DNA of 64,000 nt from Primorskyibacter sedentarius. Its GTDB lineage: Bacteria > Pseudomonadota > Alphaproteobacteria > Rhodobacterales > Rhodobacteraceae. The position numbers and the translations under genes are program-made. Positions 49,101 through 57,717 of this stretch are shown piece by piece. The stretch spans positions 1 through 64,000 of the forward strand of contig NZ_SLZU01000020.1 in NCBI RefSeq assembly GCF_004342065.1, read 5' to 3'. How positions within the stretch are numbered: position 1 is the stretch's first letter; every line of letters starts with the position of its first letter. The notes under the pieces are model-generated. The model was given only the letters and a program-made list of their open reading frames with translations, ran no database searches and was not told where the DNA came from.

Positions 49101-49771
49101 CGGATTGGGTCGCCTCGGAACGGCTGATGGAAGAGCAGAAGGCGATCGGGTTCTTCCTGTCCGGCCATCCGCTGGACGATTATGCGGCATCGCTGAAACG
49201 CAAAGGGATTTCGACGATTGCGGATGCGCAGACCAAGGCCGAGCAAGACGGCGCGGCCATCGTCAAGGTTGGCGTCATGGTGTCGGGCTTTCGTGAGATG
49301 AAGTCCTCTCGTGGGTCACGGTATTTCCGGATGAATATGTCTGATCCGACAGGGCAGCTGGCGGGCATCGCGATGTTCGCCCGCGAAGAGAAGGATCTGA
49401 ACAACGCGCGTCAGGTTTTCGAGACGACGGACAAGGTGGTTGTGACTCTGGAGGCACGGTTCAATGACGGGCAGTTCGACCCGACAATCCGGTCGGCAGC
49501 GCCGATGGATACTGTTGTTGCCGATGCAAGCAGTGCCGGGCTGAAGATCTTTGTCGAGGAGGCCGTGGCCATCGCTGCCGTCGCCGAAGTGTTGGAGCGT
49601 GCAGCAGGCGACATCAAGCGGGCCGCAAAGGGGCCGGTGCAGCTTTGCCTGATGGATGCGGGGCTGCCGGGGGAGGTCGAGATTGATCTTGAACGGGATT
49701 TCCCGATCACGCCCGAGATCAAGGGCGCGATCAAGAGCCTTGGCGGCGTCATGGCCGTAGAGGAATTGTAG
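46169..49771 (+). CDS. dnaE: DNA polymerase III subunit alpha
   Basis: 1200 residues, the replicative polymerase. The N-terminal PHP domain begins FIHLRVHTEYSLLEGAVRLKKL. The C-family polymerase core has GPGRGSGAGSLVAYAL and PDFDIDFCMDRREEVI with the catalytic aspartates, then the tandem helix-hairpin-helix region, the OB fold (AAIVKVGVMVSGFREMKSSRG) and the C-terminal tau-binding part. A palindromic repeat is inserted in frame at 48821-48841. Start choices are GTG 46142, ATG 46169 and ATG 46193; 46169 has the best (weak) ribosome site, while 46193 is nearest the conserved domain. Confidence 0.96.
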   Translation: MPDVYRPAMSSDPRFIHLRVHTEYSLLEGAVRLKKLPGLCEAGGMPAVAVTDTNNLFSALEFSITASGAGIQPIIGCQVDLQFATPAPGERLRDPAPLVLLAQDERGYENLMKLNSCLYLRGDGQLPHVTLEDLSTFAEGLICLSGGPDGPVGLLLQQGQRPAAEALMRRLHAIYGDGLYVELQRHPGEGGLPEKERQTERGQVEMAYAMNIPLVATNDVYFPKPEMYEAHDALICIAEGTYVDQQAPRRRLTAQHYFKSQQEMVTLFADLPEAIENTVEIAKRCAFMAYRRDPILPKFADDEVEELRRQANEGLQARLAVIPHATTVEEYQKRLDFELDIIEGMGFPGYFLIVADFIKWSKDHDIPVGPGRGSGAGSLVAYALTITDLDPLRYSLLFERFLNPERVSMPDFDIDFCMDRREEVIRYVQEKYGRDKVGQIITFGALLSKAAVRDIGRVLQMPYGQVDRLSKMIPVEGVKPVSIEQALTDEPRLREEARNEEVVARLLDYGQQVEGLLRNASTHAAGVVIGDRPIDELVPLYQDPRSDMPATQFNMKWVEQAGLVKFDFLGLKTLTVIQNALDLILKNGRQLHIAPDGTQLYEPAPGAENQMNLIPLDDEKTYKLYALAKTVAVFQVESSGMMSALRQMKPTCIEDIVALVALYRPGPMENIPTYCDVKHGRKELESVHPSIDHILAETQGIIVYQEQVMQIAQEMAGYTLGGADLLRRAMGKKIKEAMDAERPKFEAGAATNGVNKKKASEVFDLLEKFANYGFNKSHAAAYAVVSYQTGWLKANHPVEFMAGVMNCDIHLTDKLAIYAEEVRRGLDIPIVPPCVNRSLATFDVVDQQLVYALGALKNVGADAMQMIVDARQGSDAGDGQANQMAPDQVRGAAGKPFATLFDFARRVDLKRVGKRPLEMLARAGAFDQLDNNRRRVFDSLDALVAYSAAIHEQKASAQVSLFGEAGEDLPEPRLSPVADWVASERLMEEQKAIGFFLSGHPLDDYAASLKRKGISTIADAQTKAEQDGAAIVKVGVMVSGFREMKSSRGSRYFRMNMSDPTGQLAGIAMFAREEKDLNNARQVFETTDKVVVTLEARFNDGQFDPTIRSAAPMDTVVADASSAGLKIFVEEAVAIAAVAEVLERAAGDIKRAAKGPVQLCLMDAGLPGEVEIDLERDFPITPEIKGAIKSLGGVMAVEEL
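48821..48841. repeat. GC-rich palindromic repeat inside dnaE
   Basis: GCCCCGGA-TCAAG-TCCGGGGC forms a perfect 8-bp stem. It is read in frame as APDQVRG within a stretch (GDGQANQMAPDQVRGAAG) that interrupts the normally continuous link into FATLFDFARRVDLKRVGKRPLEML. The sequence type is the common alphaproteobacterial intergenic palindrome. Confidence 0.6.
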
Positions 49772-49898
49772 CAGTCTGCACGCGCGACGTTGGCGTGCTG
49801 GTGTTGCATGGGCGGGGGACGGCCTATAGCCTTTCGCGAAATGCCGGGGCGCTGGACGGGTCCGTGGATGATAGGCTAAGCCGGTGCAACCAGTCGGG

Positions 49899-50492
49899 AT
49901 GGATGTTTCGTTGAATAAACCGTTTATGGCCCTTTTGGCCGCCCTGATGCTCGCCGCCTGTGGCGGTACGTTTAACGGTGGCTCCGGCAGCGGGTCCGCG
50001 CAGCGCAGTACGGTAGAGCGCGGCCAGGTTCTGCCCTTTGGCGAAGTTGGCATTCTGTGTGGTGTGCCCGATAAAGAGCTGGGTCAGGCGATTGCCAAAC
50101 ATCCCGACAACGGACGGGGATACGTGCTTTATGACAGTCGGCCGGGGTCGACCGCGCCGCACAGTTTTTTTGTCACGGGATTCAAGGACCGCTGTGCGCG
50201 GCAGGTGACGGGGGCGTTGGTCCTGTTCGGCTCGCCCTCCATGCACGAGCAGCTACGCTATGGTCTGCCCGCGAAATCGCAGCCGGTTTCCGCCACTGAT
50301 GACGCTTACGAAGCGTTGAAGAGCCGGATCTGCGGCGCGGCCCGCGGGGCGCCTTGCGGGTCCCGGATCGACCGGATGGAAAACTCCACCGTCTTCGTGA
50401 CGATCTACGGAAATTTCACCAGCAACCCCACCTGGCTGGAGCTTCTTTTGCATGACGGGGCGTTGGTGGCGCAGGGGATGAAGGGCCGCTGA
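49899..50492 (+). CDS. Putative lipoprotein of unknown function
   Basis: 197 residues. A signal peptide with lipobox LMLAAC near residue 21 makes it a lipoprotein, probably outer-membrane directed (glycine follows the cysteine). The mature part starts with a Gly/Ser linker (GGTFNGGSGSGS) and a folded region with several cysteines (GEVGILCGVP, FKDRCARQVTG, SRICGAARGAPCGSRI) that could form disulfides. I do not recognise the family. A later ATG at 49926 would give a very short signal peptide; a GTG lies at 49884. It follows dnaE by about 130 bp. Confidence 0.7.
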   Translation: MDVSLNKPFMALLAALMLAACGGTFNGGSGSGSAQRSTVERGQVLPFGEVGILCGVPDKELGQAIAKHPDNGRGYVLYDSRPGSTAPHSFFVTGFKDRCARQVTGALVLFGSPSMHEQLRYGLPAKSQPVSATDDAYEALKSRICGAARGAPCGSRIDRMENSTVFVTIYGNFTSNPTWLELLLHDGALVAQGMKGR

Positions 50493-50521
50493 GGCGGTGC
50501 ATGGCCGCGCCCCTTGCTGGC

Positions 50522-50728
50522 CTAGTAGTGGGGCGGACGTTCGTCCCCCAGAACAATGCCACCCGTGCTTTCAACTTCCCTTGCGGCCTCGCGCTGCATC
50601 AGCATTTCGACCCGGCGGGTGAGGGTTGCAATTTCGCCATCCTGCCGTGCGACCACCTCTGACAGGTCATCGACGGCGCGCATCATGTGGGCGAGTTTTT
50701 CCTGAAGGGTTTCGATCTCTGTAGGCAT
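50522..50728 (-). CDS. slyX: SlyX family protein
   Basis: 68 residues of a short coiled coil: EIETLQEKLAHMMRAVDDLSEVVARQDGEIATLTRRVEMLMQRE, ending with the SlyX-type tail GDERPPHY. SlyX is a widespread small protein of unknown function. The start is clear: GGAGGA lies seven bases upstream of ATG 50728, while the frame upstream of it has no similarity. It is convergent with the lipoprotein gene and divergent from hisS. Confidence 0.9.
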   Translation of the reverse strand: MPTEIETLQEKLAHMMRAVDDLSEVVARQDGEIATLTRRVEMLMQREAAREVESTGGIVLGDERPPHY

Positions 50729-50946
50729 CGCATGTCCTCCTGCCGCCGAGATAGCCCGAGACCGCCGCTTGTGCAATCGGTCCTGTGAGCCTGCAAGATG
50801 CGTGATGCCATGAAACAGGCGTGGCGGGCGTATCCGGGCAGTGCCCGGCAGCGGTTTCAATCCGAACGCAGACAGAGCGCATCGCTTGCCCCTGTCGGTG
50901 CGAGCGGCTACACGGGCGGCGCATGAATTGGAGCCGGATGCAAGCC

Positions 50947-52416
50947 ATGGCCAAAGTGAAGAAACAACCCCGTCCCAAGGCGGTCACCCCCAAAGGGTTC
51001 CGCGACTATTTCGGCGCAGAGGTCAGCGACCGCGCCGAAATGCTGACCAGGATCGCAGGGGTCTATCATCGCTACGGGTTTGACGCGCTGGAAAGCAGCG
51101 GTGTCGAGACGGTCGAGGCTTTGGGAAAGTTCCTGCCGGATGTGGACCGGCCCAACGAGGGCGTCTTTGCCTGGCAGGACGAAGACGACGCCTGGGTGGC
51201 GCTGCGATATGATCTGACCGCGCCGCTTGCACGGGTCTACGCACAGCACCGAAATGATTTGCCGTTGCCCTATCGGCGCTATGCGATGGGGCCGGTCTGG
51301 CGGAACGAAAAGCCCGGACCGGGACGCTATCGGCAGTTTTATCAGTGCGACGCGGATACGGTCGGGGCTGCGAGTGTCGCTGCGGATGCCGAGATCTGCG
51401 CGATGCTGTCGGACGTTCTGGAAGTCGTTGGTATCCCGCGCGGCGACTACATTGTCCGCGTGAACAACCGCAAGGTTCTGAACGGTGTGCTGGAATGCAT
51501 GGGGCTGTCGGACGACGGCCAGCGCGATGCCGTGCTGCGGACCATCGACAAGTTCGACAAGGTTGGCGAGGCGGGCGTGCGCGAGCTCCTTGGCAAGGGG
51601 CGGCTGGACGCTTCGGGTGCCTATATCGACGGGGTGGGCCTGACGGATGCGCAGGCAGAACCGGTCCTGGCGTTCCTGACATCGAAGGGTGCGGATGCTT
51701 CAGAGACGTTGGCTCAACTTCGCGATGCAATTGGGGACTCCGCTGTAGGCGCCGAAGGCGTGGCCGAGCTGGAGCAGATCGCTGACCTGTTGGCGGCGCA
51801 GGGCTACGGCCCTGATCGCATCGTGATCGATCCGTCGGTCGTGCGCGGCCTTGGCTATTACACCGGGCCGGTCTTCGAGGCGGAGCTGACCTTTGAGATC
51901 CTTGACGAGAAAGGCCGCAAGCGGCAGTTCGGATCGGTTGCGGGGGGAGGGCGCTATGACGATCTGGTCAAGCGCTTCACCGGGCAGGAAGTGCCTGCCA
52001 CGGGCGTTTCCATCGGGGTCGACCGTTTGCTGGCGGCGCTGCGCGAAAAGGGGCGGATCGAAACCCACGAGACCGGACCGGTTGTCGTGACCGTGATGGA
52101 CCGCGACCGCATGGCCGATTATCAGGCGATGGTGGCGGAACTGCGCGCGGCGGGCATTCGGGCAGAGGTCTATCTGGGCAACCCCAAGAACTTTGGCAAC
52201 CAGTTGAAATATGCGGACAAGCGCAACTCTCCGGTCGCGGTGATCGAGGGCGGGGACGAGAAGGCGCAGGGCATCGTGCAGATCAAGGACCTGATCCTTG
52301 GCAAGCAGATCGCCGAGAACGCGACGCTGGAAGAGTGGAAAGAGCGCCCTTCGCAATACGAGGTGGCGCGCGGTGATCTTGTCGCCAAGGTCCGCGAGAT
52401 ACTGGAGCAGCAATGA
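50947..52416 (+). CDS. hisS: Histidine--tRNA ligase
   Basis: 489 residues, the alphaproteobacterial class II type. Motif 1 is within [28 protein letters not shown]; motif 2 is [30 protein letters not shown]; histidine-recognition and motif 3 regions are [14 protein letters not shown] and [16 protein letters not shown] ... [13 protein letters not shown]. The C-terminal anticodon-binding domain ends the protein. ATG 50947 ([21 protein letters not shown]) is chosen over open frame upstream. It overlaps hisZ by 4 bp, coupling tRNA charging to the histidine pathway genes. Confidence 0.96.
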   Translation: MAKVKKQPRPKAVTPKGFRDYFGAEVSDRAEMLTRIAGVYHRYGFDALESSGVETVEALGKFLPDVDRPNEGVFAWQDEDDAWVALRYDLTAPLARVYAQHRNDLPLPYRRYAMGPVWRNEKPGPGRYRQFYQCDADTVGAASVAADAEICAMLSDVLEVVGIPRGDYIVRVNNRKVLNGVLECMGLSDDGQRDAVLRTIDKFDKVGEAGVRELLGKGRLDASGAYIDGVGLTDAQAEPVLAFLTSKGADASETLAQLRDAIGDSAVGAEGVAELEQIADLLAAQGYGPDRIVIDPSVVRGLGYYTGPVFEAELTFEILDEKGRKRQFGSVAGGGRYDDLVKRFTGQEVPATGVSIGVDRLLAALREKGRIETHETGPVVVTVMDRDRMADYQAMVAELRAAGIRAEVYLGNPKNFGNQLKYADKRNSPVAVIEGGDEKAQGIVQIKDLILGKQIAENATLEEWKERPSQYEVARGDLVAKVREILEQQ

Positions 52417-53501
52417 GCGTCCTTTCCCCCGCGACACGTGCCGAGGCTGCGCGACTCCTGACCTTTTTCGAAGAGGCCGGTGCCCTGCGGGTCGATTGCG
52501 GCATCCTGCAACCGGCCGATATCCTGCTGGACCTTTATGGCGAGGATATCCGGGCGCGGGCCTATGTGACGCAAGATCCGTCGCGTGGCGAGCAGATGCT
52601 GAGACCAGACTTCACCGTCCCGGTGGTGCAGATGCATATGAGCGGCGGCGCAGAACCCGCCCGCTACACCTATGCCGGAGAGGTTTTTCGTCGACAGGAA
52701 GACCATCCCGAGCGCGAAAACGAATATTTGCAGGTCGGCTACGAGGTGTTCGACCGGGCCGATCCCGAAGGTGCGGATGCCGAGGTTTTCGCGCTGTTTC
52801 ACACTGCACTTGCCCCTTTGGGACTGCATGCGGCGACGGGCGATATCGGTATCCTGACGGCCGCGGTCGAAGGGCTGGACACTTCTGCGCGGAGGCGTGC
52901 CGCGCTGATGCGGCATATCTGGCGGCCAAGGCGGTTCCGTGCGCTGCTTGACCGCTTCGCTGGCCGCAGTCCCGTTCCGGCAACCCGTTCCGCCCTGTTG
53001 CGGGCAAAGGATGCGCTGGCCGGTGCCGGGCCGATCATCGGCTTGCGCAGCCGCGCCGAGATCGAAGCCCGGATCGATGCCTTGCGCGAAGACGCCCGGA
53101 CCGCGCCGCTGTCGGAGGCGCAGGTCGCGGCGCTGGACGCAATCCTGGCCGTGCGCGAAACCTGTCCCTTTGCGCTGGAGCAGTTGCGGGATATTGCCGT
53201 AGACCTTCCGGCCATTTCGGTTGCGCTGGACAAGTTTGCGCGGCGTATCGATGCGCTCGACAAGCGCGGGATTGATGTCGATGTGCTCGATTTCGAGGCA
53301 AGCTATGGCCGGACATCGATGGAGTATTACGACGGGTTCGTCTTCGGGTTTTATGCGGATCGTCGTCCAGACCTGCCGCCAGTCGCAACCGGGGGCCGTT
53401 ATGACGCGCTGACCCGGCGACTTGGGGGCGGTGCCGAGATCCCGGCCGTGGGCGGTGTCATCCGCCCCGGACAGATCGAGACTTTGGGAGGCCTGGCATG
53501 A
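52413..53501 (+). CDS. hisZ: ATP phosphoribosyltransferase regulatory subunit HisZ
   Basis: 362 residues. HisZ is a histidyl-tRNA synthetase paralogue that lost aminoacylation and forms a hetero-octamer with short HisG, giving it activity and histidine feedback. Class II core traces are visible: [55 protein letters not shown] and [10 protein letters not shown]; near the C terminus [18 protein letters not shown] and [15 protein letters not shown]. The anticodon-binding domain is absent, as expected. It overlaps both hisS and hisG by 4 bp (ATGA). Confidence 0.94.
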   Translation: MSVLSPATRAEAARLLTFFEEAGALRVDCGILQPADILLDLYGEDIRARAYVTQDPSRGEQMLRPDFTVPVVQMHMSGGAEPARYTYAGEVFRRQEDHPERENEYLQVGYEVFDRADPEGADAEVFALFHTALAPLGLHAATGDIGILTAAVEGLDTSARRRAALMRHIWRPRRFRALLDRFAGRSPVPATRSALLRAKDALAGAGPIIGLRSRAEIEARIDALREDARTAPLSEAQVAALDAILAVRETCPFALEQLRDIAVDLPAISVALDKFARRIDALDKRGIDVDVLDFEASYGRTSMEYYDGFVFGFYADRRPDLPPVATGGRYDALTRRLGGGAEIPAVGGVIRPGQIETLGGLA

Positions 53502-54190
53502 TCGTCAAGCTGGGTGTGCCGTCCAAGGGGCGGCTGATGGAAAAGACATTCGACTGGTTCGGGGAGCGCGGCGTCATGCTGTCCCGCACGGGGTCGGACC
53601 GGGAATATGCCGGCAAGGTCGAGGGTGTGGAAGGTGTGAACCTTGTGCTCCTCTCTGCCGGTGAAATCCCGCGGGAACTGGCCGCCGGGCGCCTGCATCT
53701 TGGCGTCACCGGCACCGACCTCATTCGCGAAAAGCTCGTGCAATGGGACCAGCGGGTCGAGGAGCTGGCGCCGCTTGGATTTGGTCATGCGGATCTGATC
53801 ATCGCGGTGCCGAATTGCTGGGTTGATGTCGATTGCCTTGACGATCTTGATGCCGCGGCCGCCGCCTTTCGCGAGGCGCATGGCCACCGCATGCGCATCG
53901 CCACGAAGTATCACCGGCTTGTGCGGGAATACCTGCGCGCCGGGGGCGTTGCGGATTACAGGCTGGTCGACAGCCAGGGCGCGACGGAAGGGACGGTCAA
54001 GAACCTGACGGCAGAGGCAATCGCCGACATCACCTCCACCGGTGAGACCCTGCGTGCCAACCACCTGAAGATCCTGTCCGACGGCCCCATCCTGCGGTCA
54101 CAGGCCACGTTGTTCCGCAGCCGGACGGCGCGGCGCACGCAGGAAGAGCGCGAGGTGCTGGAAAAGCTGATCGATCGACTGGAGGTCTGA
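53498..54190 (+). CDS. hisG: ATP phosphoribosyltransferase, catalytic subunit, short form
   Basis: 230 residues. HisG catalyses the first step of histidine synthesis, joining PRPP and ATP. It has KLGVPSKGRLMEKTFDWF at the N terminus and the PRPP-binding loop equivalent IVDSQGATEGTVKNLTAEAIADITSTGETLRAN near residues 150-185. It lacks the C-terminal regulatory domain of long HisG, so it depends on HisZ encoded just upstream. The three overlapping genes hisS-hisZ-hisG form a compact operon. Confidence 0.95.
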   Translation: MIVKLGVPSKGRLMEKTFDWFGERGVMLSRTGSDREYAGKVEGVEGVNLVLLSAGEIPRELAAGRLHLGVTGTDLIREKLVQWDQRVEELAPLGFGHADLIIAVPNCWVDVDCLDDLDAAAAAFREAHGHRMRIATKYHRLVREYLRAGGVADYRLVDSQGATEGTVKNLTAEAIADITSTGETLRANHLKILSDGPILRSQATLFRSRTARRTQEEREVLEKLIDRLEV

Positions 54191-54224
54191 CAGAGCGCGT
54201 CGCCGTCCGGGCAACATTCTGCGC

Positions 54225-54659
54225 CTATAGCACGCCGATTTCTGCCAAAGCGCCGGCAAGCTCTGGGGGCAGGGTATCTTCCTGCTGCCGCGCCTTTCCC
54301 AGATCGGCCGGCGAGTCCTCTGGTTTCAGGTAACGCCATCCCTGGAAGGGGCGTTTTTGCGACGGCGCGACCCGTATGATTTCGGGGTCGAGCACGATGG
54401 CGCAGCGGCGAATTCCGTCTTCTCCGATGACTTCATCAAGCCGCAGCACCCGCTGTCGGCACTGCACCAACCCTTTGATGACCCAATAAAGCGATCCGCC
54501 GTTCAGGATTTCTTCGCTTCGTTTCGGCCACATACGGGTCACGTGGCGTGGCAAGCCGTCGGCGGATTGCGCACGGCGTGTTGCCTGCCAGTTCGCCATG
54601 GATTCGACGCTTTCGCTGCCGACGCTGAGTTTGATCAAGTTTGTGAAGCGAGTCGTCAT
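54225..54659 (-). CDS. DUF1489 family protein
   Basis: 144 residues. The start MTTRFTNLIKLSVGSESVESMANWQ and the middle TRMWPKRSEEILNGGSLYWVIKGLVQCRQRVLRLDEV match DUF1489, a small alphaproteobacterial family of unknown function with a conserved basic/aromatic core suggestive of nucleic-acid or nucleotide contact. The open frame runs upstream to 54776, but family similarity begins at ATG 54659. It is convergent with hisG (34 bp between stops) and divergent from nrdJ. Confidence 0.85.
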   Translation of the reverse strand: MTTRFTNLIKLSVGSESVESMANWQATRRAQSADGLPRHVTRMWPKRSEEILNGGSLYWVIKGLVQCRQRVLRLDEVIGEDGIRRCAIVLDPEIIRVAPSQKRPFQGWRYLKPEDSPADLGKARQQEDTLPPELAGALAEIGVL

Positions 54660-55097
54660 GGCCGCTATTGTAGCCTGCACGGCGTCAGCGGCAATGTCTC
54701 CGGCTCGGAAAGTCTGGCCACTCACGAACCAAGACAATCCGAGCAGGAGCCGCACCACACAAGCGCAACAGAGCAATCCCGAACATGACCTACAATATCA
54801 TGGCGCCCGGCCTTTCGGCCCGGTTACGCAGCCCACTCACTAAACCACGCAACCCCTGTGCCGTACGTTGACGCTATACAGCGACAATATGTTTGGCTTG
54901 TCAACACAGCAACGATATTAAAAGATATAAATTGTTTATTTACAGGTACATACGAACGTTGTTTTTATTTTGTTCCAACGTTCGCAGCGATGCGGCTGGC
55001 ACCTCGATCCGGTGCCCGCAGTGAGGGCCCTCAGCTTGACCACGGCAGCGCGACAGCCTAGTCTGACGGGCCTTCTTCAGCTGTAACAGGACCTGCC
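54660..55097. other. Regulatory region upstream of nrdJ, AT-rich
   Basis: 438 bp with no gene. The part 54865-54985 is strikingly AT-rich against the surrounding GC-rich DNA and contains several TATA-like hexamers and poly-T, so it probably holds the nrdJ promoter. No B12 riboswitch or classical NrdR box pair could be recognised by eye. Confidence 0.5.
54954..54983. promoter_or_regulatory. Symmetric repeat upstream of nrdJ, candidate operator
   Basis: GAACGTT (54954-54960) and AACGTTC (54977-54983) are perfect inverted copies with a 16-base T-rich spacer. Their AACGTT cores are themselves palindromes 22 bp centre to centre, about two helical turns, suiting a dimeric regulator. The repeat lies 115 bp before the nrdJ start. 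Confidence 0.4.
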
Positions 55098-57599
55098 ATG
55101 ACCCGCTTTGCCGCGCCCATCGCCGAACAGATTTGGGACATGAAATACCGGTTGAAAGAGGCTGATGGCCGCCCAATTGACCAAACGGTGGAGGATAGCT
55201 GGCGTCGAATCGCCCGCGCGCTTGCCTCGGTCGAAAAGGATGCCGACCTCTGGCAGAAGCGGTTCTACGGCGCGCTGGAAGATTTCCGTTTCCTGCCTGC
55301 GGGCCGGATCACGGCGGGTGCTGGCACGGGCCGGTCTGTGACGCTGTTCAACTGTTTCGTCATGGGAACGATCCCCGACAGCATGGGCGGCATTTTCGAG
55401 ATGCTCAAGGAAGCTGCGCTGACCATGCAGCAGGGCGGCGGCATCGGCTATGATTTTTCGACCATCCGGCCGCGCGGCGCGGATGTGAAGGGCGTGGCCG
55501 CAGATGCGTCGGGGCCGCTGTCCTTCATGGATGTCTGGGACGCGATGTGCCGCACGATCATGTCGGCAGGCTCGCGCCGTGGGGCGATGATGGCCACCAT
55601 GCGCTGCGATCACCCTGATATTGAGGATTTCATCAGCGCCAAGGCCGACAGCGCGCGGTTGCGCATGTTCAACCTTTCGGTGCTGGTGACGGACCCGTTC
55701 ATGGAGGCCGTGAAAGCGGATGAAAGCTGGGAGCTGAAATTCGACGGCACGGTCTATCACACGGTGCAGGCGCGTGACCTTTGGAACCGCATCATGCGCG
55801 CCACCTATGACTACGCAGAGCCGGGCGTGATCTTCATCGACCGGATCAACAAGGCAAACAACCTTAGCTATGTTGAAACCATCGCGGCGACCAATCCCTG
55901 CGGAGAGCAGCCTCTGCCGCCTTACGGTGCCTGCCTGCTGGGATCGGTGAACCTGGCGCGACTGGTGGATCGCCCGTTCGAAGAGGGCGCGCAGATCGAT
56001 AAAGACGCGCTGTCAGAGCTTGTTTCCCTGGCCATCCGCATGATGGACAATACCGTTGACGCCAGCCGGTTCCCGTTGGAGCAGCAGCGTCAGGAAGCGA
56101 TGAACAAGCGTCGCGTCGGGCTGGGTGTGACCGGGCTGGCCGACGCGCTTTTGATGTGCGGGATCCGTTACGGCTCTGACGAGGCTGCGGCCAAGACAGA
56201 GGAGTGGCTGCGTGCCATTGCGCGGGCTGCGTATCTCGCAAGCGTGGAACTGGCGAAGGAAAAGGGCGCCTTCCCGCTTTTCGAAGCAGAGAAGTTCCTC
56301 GCCTCCGGCACCATGCAGAAAATGGATGAGGATGTTCGCGCCGCCATCGCCGAACATGGCATCCGCAACGCGCTGCTGACCTCCATCGCGCCGACGGGTA
56401 CGATCTCACTTTATGCCGGGAACGTGTCATCGGGGATCGAGCCGGTCTTTGCCTACGCCTACAAGCGGAAGGTGTTGCAAAAGGACGGCTCGCGCACCGA
56501 AGAAGAGGTTGTGGATTACGCGGTGCAGATGTGGCGCGACAAATTCGGCGATGCGGAGCTGCCCGATTATTTCGTGAATGCCCAGACCCTCGCGCCTCTG
56601 GATCATGTAAAGATGCAGGCCGCCGCGCAGAAATGGGTCGACAGCTCCATTTCCAAGACGATCAACTGCCCCGAGGACATTTCCTTCGATGCGTTCAAGG
56701 ATGTCTACATGAGCGCCTACGAGACAGGCTGCAAAGGCTGTACGACCTACCGTCCGAACGACGTGACAGGCAGCGTGTTGAGCGTGTCGGAAGAGACCAG
56801 AGCCCGGAAATTCGACAGCTTTGGCGAAGCGCTGAAAGTACGAATGGAACGTACCGGTCTGAAGATTGCGGATCTGTCGCGCGAGGCGGGTGTCTCCGTC
56901 GACATTCTGAAAGATATTGTCGGGCGTGAGAAAGGTTCCACGAGCGCCGAGAAAGCAATTGCGATTGCGAAGGTTTTTGGTCTGGAGGTCGAGAGCTTCA
57001 TGCAGGCAGAAGACTCTCCCGAGGTCGTCGCCACGTCGGAAACCGAACCCCAAACTCCCCATGGCGATGTGGTCTACATGTCCGAGCCGCTCGACCGGCC
57101 CCAGGCGTTGGAGGGCAGTACCTACAAGCTGAAATGGCCCGACAGTGAACATGCCATCTATCTGACGATCAACGATCTTATCGTTGGCGGGCGCAGGCGT
57201 CCCTTCGAGGTGTTCATCAACTCCAAGAACATGGAGCATTTCGCCTGGACGGTCGCGCTGACGCGCATGATCTCGGCCGTGTTCCGTCGCGGCGGGGATG
57301 TGTCTTTTGTCGTCGAAGAGCTGAAAGCCGTGTTCGACCCGCGTGGCGGGGCCTGGGTCAAGGGCAAGTATATTCCGTCAATTCTGGCCGCAATCGGGGG
57401 CGTGATTGAGCAGCACCTGATCGCCATTGGCTTCCTTGAAGGCGAAGGCATGGGCCTGAAATCCGACCCCCAGGCCCAGGTCGTCGGCCTGGACGCACCC
57501 CGCGGCCCCGCCTGCCCAAGCTGTGGTCAATATGACATGCGAATGGTCGAAGGCTGCATGACCTGCGCCAATTGCGGCTATTCTAAGTGTTCAGGTTAG
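55098..57599 (+). CDS. nrdJ: Adenosylcobalamin-dependent (class II) ribonucleotide reductase with embedded helix-turn-helix domain
   Basis: 833 residues. NrdJ reduces ribonucleotides to deoxyribonucleotides using B12 radical chemistry. Catalytic-core features include TLFNCFVMGTIPDSMGGIFEML, GGGIGYDFSTIRPRGADVKG, the active-site loop AATNPCGEQPLPPYGACLLGSVNL, and SIAPTGTISLYAGNVSSGIEP. The C-terminal redox and zinc tail has CPSCGQYDMRMVEGCMTCANCGYSKC. Between TTYRPNDVTGSVLSVS and TPHGDVVYMSEPL lies an extra segment of about 85 residues (567-652) containing an XRE-like helix-turn-helix (574-636: GEALKVRMERTG, IADLSREAGVSVDILKDIVGRE, AEKAIAIAKVFGLEVESFM). I expect a short linker there. Ribosome site AGGA precedes ATG 55098. 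Confidence 0.95.
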   Translation: MTRFAAPIAEQIWDMKYRLKEADGRPIDQTVEDSWRRIARALASVEKDADLWQKRFYGALEDFRFLPAGRITAGAGTGRSVTLFNCFVMGTIPDSMGGIFEMLKEAALTMQQGGGIGYDFSTIRPRGADVKGVAADASGPLSFMDVWDAMCRTIMSAGSRRGAMMATMRCDHPDIEDFISAKADSARLRMFNLSVLVTDPFMEAVKADESWELKFDGTVYHTVQARDLWNRIMRATYDYAEPGVIFIDRINKANNLSYVETIAATNPCGEQPLPPYGACLLGSVNLARLVDRPFEEGAQIDKDALSELVSLAIRMMDNTVDASRFPLEQQRQEAMNKRRVGLGVTGLADALLMCGIRYGSDEAAAKTEEWLRAIARAAYLASVELAKEKGAFPLFEAEKFLASGTMQKMDEDVRAAIAEHGIRNALLTSIAPTGTISLYAGNVSSGIEPVFAYAYKRKVLQKDGSRTEEEVVDYAVQMWRDKFGDAELPDYFVNAQTLAPLDHVKMQAAAQKWVDSSISKTINCPEDISFDAFKDVYMSAYETGCKGCTTYRPNDVTGSVLSVSEETRARKFDSFGEALKVRMERTGLKIADLSREAGVSVDILKDIVGREKGSTSAEKAIAIAKVFGLEVESFMQAEDSPEVVATSETEPQTPHGDVVYMSEPLDRPQALEGSTYKLKWPDSEHAIYLTINDLIVGGRRRPFEVFINSKNMEHFAWTVALTRMISAVFRRGGDVSFVVEELKAVFDPRGGAWVKGKYIPSILAAIGGVIEQHLIAIGFLEGEGMGLKSDPQAQVVGLDAPRGPACPSCGQYDMRMVEGCMTCANCGYSKCSG

Positions 57600-57619
57600 C
57601 AACTGTGTCTATTGTTGTT

Positions 57620-57661
57620 TATTCTGACTACCAATTAGTGGCCACCGGCCGGGTCAGAATA
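57620..57661. repeat. Inverted repeat downstream of nrdJ
   Basis: TATTCTGAC (57620-57628) and GTCAGAATA (57653-57661) are perfect 9-bp inverted copies enclosing a smaller GGCC-ACC-GGCC hairpin. It could be a transcript-end structure or the scar of a mobile element at the island boundary. Confidence 0.45.
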
Positions 57662-57688
57662 GCCAATTTGCAAGCATAAGAAGTCTAT

Positions 57689-57717
57689 CGGGCGGAAACG
57701 CCCGATTTTCTTGTTTT
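57689..57717 (+). terminator. Rho-independent terminator after nrdJ
   Basis: CGGGCG-GAAA-CGCCCG (57689-57704), a 6-bp GC stem with a GNRA tetraloop, followed by ATTTTCTTGTTTTT. A clear intrinsic terminator for nrdJ. The remaining sequence to 58074 holds no gene I can support. Confidence 0.8.

Noticed and set aside
54972-54983. Possible alphaproteobacterial LexA box (GTTC repeats) before nrdJ
   Set aside because: The two GTTC units start 8 bp apart, not the 11 bp of the GTTC-N7-GTTC consensus.
54660-55097. Cobalamin riboswitch or NrdR box pair upstream of the B12-dependent reductase
   Set aside because: No B12-box-like core and no pair of 16-bp palindromes with the NrdR pattern could be seen; only AT-rich sequence and the AACGTT repeat are present.
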